Positions 15,346-20,900 of a DNA stretch of 22,626 bases are shown in pieces. The notes under the pieces were generated by a model. That model was not told where the DNA came from. It worked only from the letters and a program-made list of their open reading frames with translations, and did not search any database. Numbering within the stretch: the stretch's first letter is position 1; each line of letters starts with the position of its first letter. This DNA is from DATKZH01 sp964475955 (lineage in GTDB: Bacteria > Planctomycetota > Planctomycetia > Pirellulales > Thermoguttaceae). The stretch covers positions 1-22,626 of the forward strand of contig CAYYZY010000128.1 of assembly GCA_964475955.1 (NCBI GenBank), given 5' to 3'. The position numbers and the translations under genes were made by a program.

Positions 15346-16546
15346 CGTGTTCTGTCTCCGAGGTTCCGTGAGGTTCGTGGCCGGGTGGGGAGGTGGATCG
15401 GTCTCGCGCGTCGACGCGGTCTTCTCGCGGACGGACCACGGTCTCGACGCGCGTCTTCACGACCGAGCCGCGCGGGACGTTGCCCGTCAGAACCGAGCCC
15501 GACGCGATGATGCTATCGTCGCCGACGCGCACGCCGGGCTCGATGAACACGCCGGTGCCGAAGCGGCACCGGTCGCCGATGAGCACACGGCTGGAGGTCA
15601 TCACGCCCGGGCCGAAGGTGCAGTGCGATCCGAGCACGTTGTGGTGCTCGAGGTTGGTGAACGCGCTCATGAAGTTGTTGTCGCCGATCTCGGCGCACGC
15701 GCCGAGTCGCGAATTCGCGATGATCACGTTGCCCCGGCCCATGGCGACGTTGGAGTGCACGTTGACCGACGGGTCGATCACGTTCGTGAACGGCACGCCC
15801 TGGGCCGTCAACTCCTCGAAGATTCGGGCGCGGGCGGCCAGCGCGTTGCTGAAGGCGATCACGGCCGCGTCGAACGCGCCGTCGCGCAGCAGGTCGGCGA
15901 TCAGCCGGGTGGTTCCGACGATGCCGACGCCCATGATCTGCTTGCCGGCGGCGTCGGGGTTGTCGTCGACGATGGCCACGGGGCGCTGCCTGGCGGCGCG
16001 GTGCAGCACGTCGAGCACCTGGACCGCCCCGCGTCCGCCGCCGATCACCAGCACGCGTTCGGCCCGATTGACCGTGTAGACGCCGTCGATCAGGTCCCGG
16101 CTGTTTCCCCGGGCCGGCCCCGACTTGAGGAACTGCTCCACGTCGGCCTCGCGCACCACGCCGACCGCGGGGACGTCCTCGATGTCGACGCCGTGCTTCT
16201 CGGCGAGGAGCTTGGCCTTGCGCGTCCAGCGCCGCTCCGATGCGTCTTCCGGCTTGCCGGCCGCGGCACCGGTGCCCTTTTGGCCGGCCACGACCTGGTC
16301 GATGGGCTCCTCGGGCGTCTCGGTCAGTAGGTAAAGCAGGCCCTCGACGTCGACCCGCTCGCCCGGCCCGGCCACGGGCCGGAAGTAGCCGTCGCCCTCC
16401 GCTTCGATCTCGCTGACGGCCTTGCTCGTCTCCACCACTCCGATCGCCTCGCCCTTGTGGACGAGCTCGCCTTCCGGCTTCAGCCACTCGACCAGGAGGA
16501 GGTTCTCGTCGTTGACGGCAAGCTGGGGCGCTTTGGCGACGATCAT
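15311..16546 (-). CDS. Hybrid lipoyl domain - E1/E3-binding domain - PglD-type sugar acyltransferase
   Basis: A 411-residue protein joining two systems normally kept apart. Residues 1-76 are an E2-type lipoyl domain with Lys42 in VVETSKAVSEIEA, the canonical attachment position. A flexible Gly/Ala/Glu linker (77-104) leads to a peripheral-subunit-binding domain (107-141; TRKAKLLAEKHGVDIEDVPA ... READVEQFL), which in E2 proteins docks E1 or E3. Residues 163-245 are a PglD-type N-terminal Rossmann-like domain (RVLVIGGGRGAVQVLD, IVDDNP). Residues 255-370 are hexapeptide repeats of a trimeric left-handed beta-helix. LEHHNVLGSHCTFGPG (299-314) aligns with the PglD/NeuD active-site loop, with His301 as the likely catalytic base. 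The last ~40 residues are charged and probably disordered. There is no CAT-like E2 catalytic domain. It starts at ATG 16546, sharing one base with the E1-beta stop (TGATG). Probable role: transferring an acyl group from its own lipoyl arm to a nucleotide amino sugar. Architecture is certain; the reaction is inferred. Confidence 0.88.
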   Translation of the reverse strand: MIVAKAPQLAVNDENLLLVEWLKPEGELVHKGEAIGVVETSKAVSEIEAEGDGYFRPVAGPGERVDVEGLLYLLTETPEEPIDQVVAGQKGTGAAAGKPEDASERRWTRKAKLLAEKHGVDIEDVPAVGVVREADVEQFLKSGPARGNSRDLIDGVYTVNRAERVLVIGGGRGAVQVLDVLHRAARQRPVAIVDDNPDAAGKQIMGVGIVGTTRLIADLLRDGAFDAAVIAFSNALAARARIFEELTAQGVPFTNVIDPSVNVHSNVAMGRGNVIIANSRLGACAEIGDNNFMSAFTNLEHHNVLGSHCTFGPGVMTSSRVLIGDRCRFGTGVFIEPGVRVGDDSIIASGSVLTGNVPRGSVVKTRVETVVRPREDRVDARDRSTSPPGHEPHGTSETEHDDRSADRRSAA

Positions 16547-17565
16547 CAGTCCAACATCTCCAACAGGGATTGCACGACGTCTTGCGTACCGGGCAGCATC
16601 GCGTCTTCCATGCCGCGCTGGCTGGGGATGACCGATTCGGCCGCCTGCAACGATCGCATACGCAAGGAAACGGTGCCCCACAGTGATTCGGCCAGCCCGC
16701 GCGCGACTTCCGCCGTCCACCCGAACCCGGCCGTCGACTCCTCGATCAACAAGACCCGGCGTGTGCGCCGACAGGCGTCGAACACCTCGTCGCACGCCGT
16801 GGGGCCCAGTTCGACCGGCAGGAAGGCTTCCACCCAGATCTCCTCCTCGGCCAGGTGCCCCATCGCCCCCGCCAACAGTCGCGATACGCCGCCGTAGGTG
16901 ATGGCCGTGAGATCGGGCCTGGTTTCGCGGGGCTGGTAGTTGCGCACGCGCACCCAGGGATAGGGGCGACCGTCGGCCGCGAGGACGTCGACGTGGAGCG
17001 GCCCGCCGCCTTCCTGGTGCACGGGCACCGAATAGAGCAGCTTATTCTCGATGAACAGGACCGGCATCGGGTCGTGGAGGACGGCGGTTTCCAGGACCTC
17101 CCCCGGCGAGAGGAAATGGGAGGGGGCCACCACCCTGAGGCCCGGCACGCCGAGGAAGTGTTTTTCGAGCGTCTGGCTGTGCGTGGTCCCGTATCCGCGT
17201 CCGCCGCCCATTGGGGTCCGCACGACCAGGGGCACGTTTGCCCCGCCGTTGTACATGCCGCCGAACTTCGCGGCGTGGTTGATGAGCTGGTCGGCGGCGA
17301 GCAGGAGGAAATCGCCGAACATGATCTCCACGACGGGCCGCAGGCCGCGCGTTGCGGCGCCCACGCCCATCCCCACGATCGCCGCCTCGCTGATCGGCGT
17401 CGGCATCACCCGGCCGGGAAACTCCGTAGAGAGCCCCGCCGTGACCTTGAACGCCCCGCCGTAGGGATCGACAATGTCTTCGCCCCAGATATAGACGGAG
17501 GGGTCCGCCTCGAGGCATCGCCGAAGCGCGGCGTTGAGATGCTGGCCGCAACTGGAACCGGTCAT
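16546..17565 (-). CDS. 2-oxoacid dehydrogenase E1 component, beta subunit
   Basis: A 339-residue transketolase-fold subunit (usual 325-340). It opens MTGSSCGQHLNAALRRCLEA with the family's EDIVDPYGGAFKVTAGL segment. TPISEAAIVGMGVGAA carries Glu60, which activates the thiamine-diphosphate aminopyrimidine. GYGTTHSQTLEKHF carries His129, of the conserved THSQ active-site group. The C-terminal half (TAITYGGVSRLLAGAMGHL onward, then RRVLLIEEST) is the transketolase C-terminal domain. Start ATG 17565 overlaps the E1-alpha stop by 4 nt (ATGA), and the stop overlaps the next ATG by one base. With the alpha subunit it should decarboxylate a 2-oxoacid and reductively acylate a lipoyl group, here presumably the one on the product of the next gene. 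The substrate cannot be read from sequence; pyruvate, 2-oxobutyrate and branched-chain oxoacids are all possible. Confidence 0.93.
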   Translation of the reverse strand: MTGSSCGQHLNAALRRCLEADPSVYIWGEDIVDPYGGAFKVTAGLSTEFPGRVMPTPISEAAIVGMGVGAATRGLRPVVEIMFGDFLLLAADQLINHAAKFGGMYNGGANVPLVVRTPMGGGRGYGTTHSQTLEKHFLGVPGLRVVAPSHFLSPGEVLETAVLHDPMPVLFIENKLLYSVPVHQEGGGPLHVDVLAADGRPYPWVRVRNYQPRETRPDLTAITYGGVSRLLAGAMGHLAEEEIWVEAFLPVELGPTACDEVFDACRRTRRVLLIEESTAGFGWTAEVARGLAESLWGTVSLRMRSLQAAESVIPSQRGMEDAMLPGTQDVVQSLLEMLD

Positions 17566-18560
17566 CGCGCGTAGAACCCTCCGGCCGCCATGCGTCGCCG
17601 GTACTGCGAGAAATCCTGGGTCGCCATGGCCGTCGCCGCGGCCACCGCCTCTTCGATCCGACGGTTGACCGACCGCTCGATCGCTTCGCGCTCGGCCGCC
17701 GGGATCCGTTCGGCGAATCGCGGCAGGGGGTCGCGACGCCGATGCCGCTCGATCTCCTCCTTCGGCCGCGTATCGTCGCCCTTGCTGTGCGGGCTGAGAC
17801 GATAGGTCTCGAGCAGCAGGAAGGCGGGCCGCCCCTCCGAGCGGACCCGTTCGGCCCACTTTCGGGCTTCCGCGTGGACGGCGAGCACGTCGGTGGCGGC
17901 CATCGCCGTCCCCTCGATGCCGAACGCCGCCAGCCGATCCTGGAGCCGGCCGGCGTGGACCTTGCCGAGCGGCGTGGTCTGCGCGTACCCGTTGTTCTCG
18001 ACGACGTAAAGGATGGGGAGCGACCACGTCGACGCGATGTTGAACGACTCGTAGACCACGCCCTGCCCGAAAGTCCCGTCGCCGAGCACGACTGCCGCGA
18101 TCGCCCCGGAACGTTTTTCCTTCTCGGCCAGCGCCATGCCGGTGGCGACCGGCACAATGCCGCCCTGGATCCCGTTGCTGTAGAAGTGCCCTCGATGCAA
18201 GTGCTGGCTGCCTCCCACGCCGCCGCAAATGCCGTCGGCCCGGCCCATCATCTCGGCGGCCAGACCTTCGACGTCGTCGGTCAGGGCGAGGTAGTGGCCG
18301 TGGCCCCGGTGGTTGGAGACCAGGACGTCGCGATCCTTCTCCAACGCGTTGACCGTCCCCACGCAGCAGCACTCTTGCCCAATGCAGGTGTGGACCGTGC
18401 CGTTGAGAAGGCCCTTGGAGAACAGCTCCAGCGCCGTCTCCTCGAACCGCCGAATGAGGAACATCTGGCGGTAGAACTCGGCCGACAAGGCACCGGGCGC
18501 CTCCGGGCAAGGGGCCGGAGTGGCAAGAAGCACGGGTTCCGCCGGGCGACTCAGTTCCAT
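17562..18560 (-). CDS. 2-oxoacid dehydrogenase E1 component, alpha subunit
   Basis: A 332-residue thiamine-diphosphate subunit of the pyruvate/acetoin/branched-chain E1 family. The cofactor signature runs from GDGTFGQG (Gly160) to VENN (Asn190), the GDG-x(26)-NN motif that binds Mg and the diphosphate. HRGHG (84-88) and GGSQHLHRGHFYSNG (116-130) are the conserved active-site segments, and SPHSKGDDTRP (256-266) is the mobile loop after the last strand. ATG 18560 is preferred because the family start (LSAEFYRQMFLIRRFEETAL) lies 25 residues in; a GGGGAG lies upstream at a slightly long distance. It follows the oxidoreductase gene by 35 nt and overlaps E1-beta by 4 nt. Finding E1 without an E3 gene or a standard E2, inside a sugar operon, is the unusual point. 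Confidence 0.93.
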   Translation of the reverse strand: MELSRPAEPVLLATPAPCPEAPGALSAEFYRQMFLIRRFEETALELFSKGLLNGTVHTCIGQECCCVGTVNALEKDRDVLVSNHRGHGHYLALTDDVEGLAAEMMGRADGICGGVGGSQHLHRGHFYSNGIQGGIVPVATGMALAEKEKRSGAIAAVVLGDGTFGQGVVYESFNIASTWSLPILYVVENNGYAQTTPLGKVHAGRLQDRLAAFGIEGTAMAATDVLAVHAEARKWAERVRSEGRPAFLLLETYRLSPHSKGDDTRPKEEIERHRRRDPLPRFAERIPAAEREAIERSVNRRIEEAVAAATAMATQDFSQYRRRMAAGGFYAR

Positions 18561-18595
18561 CGATCGCCTATGCTCCCCCAAAGGGCGGACATGGA

Positions 18596-19648
18596 TTACG
18601 CCGCCTTGGCCACGACCTGCGCCGCCGGGCGGCTGCGCCGGGCCTGCGGCCGGCCGGCCTCGAGCTGCGACTCGACCTCCTCCAGGATGCGAACCACCCG
18701 GAGACCGTCGACACCGTCGCTTCGCGGCGTGGCCCCTGTGCGAACGCAGTCGATGAAATGCTGCGTTTCGACGTCCAGCGGCGCCCCCCCCGAAACATGG
18801 GGGACCAGGATGTCCCCGTGCCGGATGCTGATCGCCTGAAGCTCCGAGGGCCCCTGCGACAGGAAGCTGGCCCCCTTGTCGAAGATGCGGATCTTCTCCG
18901 AAGGATGCATGTCGTCGAAGACGAGCATCTTCTTCGAACCGACCACGACCATGCGCCGCTCTTTGTGCGGGTCGAGCCACGACACGTGAATCTGGGCGAT
19001 CCGGCCGTCGGGAAAGTGCAGGTTGGCGAAGACGACGTCCTCAATCCCGCCTTGCAGGAAGCACGCACCGCTGGCCGAAACGTCGTCGGGCTCCGCGCCG
19101 AACAGATAGAGGATGACCGAGATGTCGTGGGCCGCCAGCGACCAGAACGCGTTCTCGTTCTGCCGCACGACCCCCAGGTTCACACGCTGCGAGTAGAGAT
19201 AGTAAATCTCGCCCAGCTCGCCGCTATCGACCTGCTCCTTCATCATGGCGACCGCCGGATGGTACTCCAGCAGGTGGCCGACCATCAGCTTCACGCCCTG
19301 TCGCTCGGCCGTCTCGACCAGGTCCTCGGCCTGCCAACTGCCCAACGTGATCGGCTTCTCCACGTAAACGTGCTTGCCCGCCAGAAGCGCCGACTTGGCC
19401 ATCTCGTAGTGGCAGGGTGCGGGCGTGACCAGGGCCACGGCGTCGACGGCCGGATCGCGCAACACGGCTTGATAGTCGCTGGTCGTCTCCGCATGCGGGT
19501 GCAGCGTGCGGTAGCGCGCCAGCCGAGGGGCGTCGGTATCGCAGAGATAGGCCAGATCGCAGTGCGAGGCGCGCGCGAAGCTGGCCAGTACGTTCTTGCC
19601 CCAATGGCCGAGTCCTACCACGGCCAAGTGAACCACGGAATCGCCCAC
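18596..19648 (-). CDS. Gfo/Idh/MocA-family sugar-nucleotide oxidoreductase (WbpB/WlbA-like)
   Basis: A 350-residue NAD(P)-dependent oxidoreductase. The start is GTG 19648, with AAGGAAG about 5 nt upstream; it gives the Rossmann motif at the normal place (LAVVGLGHWGKNV, Gly12-x-Gly14). YVEKPITLG carries Lys98, the family's catalytic lysine, and AAHDISVILYLFG carries His174/Asp175. MVGHLLEYHPAV is the conserved segment after the second domain begins. Neighbourhood points to oxidation of a nucleotide sugar, such as UDP-N-acetylglucosaminuronate at C3, to a keto sugar that the DegT aminotransferase then aminates. First gene of the operon, with a candidate promoter at 19768-19796. The C-terminal tail (RPQARRSRPAAQVVAKAA) is basic and beyond the usual family end. 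No dedicated UDP-sugar 6-dehydrogenase lies in the window. Confidence 0.9.
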   Translation of the reverse strand: MGDSVVHLAVVGLGHWGKNVLASFARASHCDLAYLCDTDAPRLARYRTLHPHAETTSDYQAVLRDPAVDAVALVTPAPCHYEMAKSALLAGKHVYVEKPITLGSWQAEDLVETAERQGVKLMVGHLLEYHPAVAMMKEQVDSGELGEIYYLYSQRVNLGVVRQNENAFWSLAAHDISVILYLFGAEPDDVSASGACFLQGGIEDVVFANLHFPDGRIAQIHVSWLDPHKERRMVVVGSKKMLVFDDMHPSEKIRIFDKGASFLSQGPSELQAISIRHGDILVPHVSGGAPLDVETQHFIDCVRTGATPRSDGVDGLRVVRILEEVESQLEAGRPQARRSRPAAQVVAKAA

Positions 19649-19767
19649 GTGAACTTCCTTGTCTGCGAACTGTGGCGCCGCCTTCGAGGTCCGCCGAGCC
19701 GGTAGGCCCTCGAAGCAACACGACTCCTTTCGGCGAAAGCACGTCTCCCCGTGCGTCGACGGGGCGA

Positions 19768-19796
19768 ATCGTAGCGAACGGCTCCTCAACCCGCAA
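19768..19796 (-). promoter_or_regulatory. Candidate promoter of the lipoyl-acyltransferase operon
   Basis: On the minus strand TTGCGG (19796-19791) and TACGAT (19773-19768) are separated by exactly 17 nt. The inferred start near 19761 leaves a leader of about 110 nt before the GTG at 19648. Matches are three of six and four of six, so support is spacing and position more than sequence. Confidence 0.4.
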
Positions 19797-19848
19797 GTCC
19801 AGAATCGGTCGCCCGTCCGGGAGCGCACCCTCTGGGCTTTGTCGGAAG

Positions 19849-19884
19849 CCCCGTAGGATGCGTGCTTGCACGCATCCTACGGGG
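19849..19884. repeat. 36-bp near-perfect palindrome with GTAGG edges
   Basis: CCCCGTAGGATGCGTGC (19849-19865) and GCACGCATCCTACGGGG (19868-19884) are perfect reverse complements around a TT loop, giving a 17-bp stem. GTAGG/CCTAC occur on both arms. The TGCTTGCA core is shared with the element at 14047-14069. There is no T-tract. It lies just upstream of the operon promoter candidate. Confidence 0.85.
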
Positions 19885-20705
19885 TAGCGTGGCGTTCGGT
19901 CGCCACCGCCCGGAGGAGGACGCCGTGCCGTTGTGGGCTTGCGCGAGCGGGGATCGCATTTTGTGCTGGAGCCGAACGAAGCGCGCGTCGTGCGCCCAAC
20001 CCTCCGAAGAAAAGGGCGTGCCCCAAGTGGGACGGGGCCCGGACAAGCGGACAGGCTGGAACTCCCGTCGAACGGGCCTCGCGACGAACACCCCGGTGAG
20101 GGGGGCGCTGGCGTGTGAAAAAGCCTCAGTCGTAGCGAAACGATACACTTCGCCGAGGTCGATTCCCACCGAAACGCTTGTGCGACTCCCCGAAAGCGCG
20201 CGACCATAACCATCGGCAGAATAAACGTTTGTGCCGATCGGGCCGTATCACTTGCGCCGGCGTTTGAGAATTGTGGGGAATGGCACGGAGCGTGCAAATA
20301 GGCAAGCGGGGGTAGTGTATGCGCCTTCGACTCAAGTTGAGCGGGCGCTGGCGGGAAAGACTGCCCTTGTGGTTTCCCAGGGAGGCTTCTTGCAGAAGAG
20401 GCGGTGCTTGTGGGACCGGGTCCGCCGGTTCCGGCACAGCAAGGCGCCTCGAGCTTGGCTGGCGATCGTGCGTATGGCTGTTGTCGTCCCACCTTTCCCA
20501 CCCGATGGCGGTCGTCTCGGAGCGCCAATCTGCCGGGCGGGTTCGCGCCGTGCGATCGGTTTTCACGGCGACGGACGCCGCTGACGGCGTGCAGGATCGG
20601 TCCCGGCGTGGCCGGTACGTGCGGTGGGGGTGAAAAGGCGGATTGGCGGCCGATGCGGAACCTTAGGGAACCGGAGTCAATTGTGCGATTTAGGCAAATT
20701 GGGGA
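19885..20705. other. Intergenic region between divergent units, no convincing gene
   Basis: About 820 nt with several short overlapping frames on both strands (for example 20231-20584 plus and 20126-20566 minus). None has a good ribosome-binding site, a recognisable domain or balanced composition. Base composition turns markedly more AT-rich from about 20680 onward, marking the promoter region of the next gene. A degraded gene or a noncoding RNA cannot be excluded, but I see no positive sign of either. Confidence 0.5.
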
Positions 20706-20734
20706 TTGATTTTCGGCCCAATCTGGATTTTAAT
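20706..20734 (+). promoter_or_regulatory. Sigma-70-type promoter for the C25 peptidase gene
   Basis: TTGATT (20706-20711) and TTTAAT (20729-20734) are 17 nt apart in the most AT-rich stretch of the window. Matches are four of six and five of six. The leader to the ATG at 20901 would be about 160 nt and contains a small GCAGA/TCTGC inverted repeat near 20850-20872. Confidence 0.4.
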
Positions 20735-20886
20735 CGATACGACTGTTCATTGTGCTAATCTGGCGGGTCGTGCTGCGTACTTCTTGTGAGATTTTCCGGC
20801 AATTTGTTTGTAGGAATTGATTCTGCGGTCTACCAAGGACGGGTTGAGCAGACACACTAACTGGGCCATCTGCCTAGCGTAACTCG

Positions 20887-20893
20887 AAGGAGG
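20887..20893 (+). promoter_or_regulatory. Strong ribosome-binding site fixing the peptidase start
   Basis: AAGGAGG ends 7 nt before the ATG at 20901. It is near-perfect Shine-Dalgarno and decides the start of the long open frame that runs off the window. Confidence 0.8.
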
Positions 20894-20900
20894 CTGATCC

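Noticed and set aside
16546..18510. A 654-codon minus-strand frame covering E1-beta and most of E1-alpha
   Set aside because: Only its second part is the true E1-beta frame; the earlier part is an out-of-frame reading of E1-alpha. The E1-beta start at 17565 and the separate E1-alpha frame are both supported by family motifs, so this is not a fusion.
15311..18560. Ordinary acetoin or pyruvate dehydrogenase operon
   Set aside because: There is no CAT-type E2 catalytic domain and no E3. The lipoyl domain is fused to a sugar acyltransferase and the flanking genes are sugar-nucleotide enzymes.
18561..18980. Upstream extension of the E1-alpha frame
   Set aside because: These codons overlap the oxidoreductase gene out of frame and have no E1 similarity; the family's start lies just after ATG 18560.
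19849..19884. Rho-independent terminator reading of the long palindrome
   Set aside because: The stem is strong, but neither side has a T-tract and no gene ends nearby; it fits the dispersed palindrome family better.
20126..20566. Minus-strand frame of 146 codons in the same gap
   Set aside because: Basic, low-complexity composition with no motif, overlapping the plus-strand frame equally well; likely chance.
20231..20584. Possible small plus-strand gene of 117 codons in the gap before the peptidase
   Set aside because: GTG start without Shine-Dalgarno, composition similar to frames on the other strand, no recognisable family and no neighbour link. A remnant is possible but unsupported.
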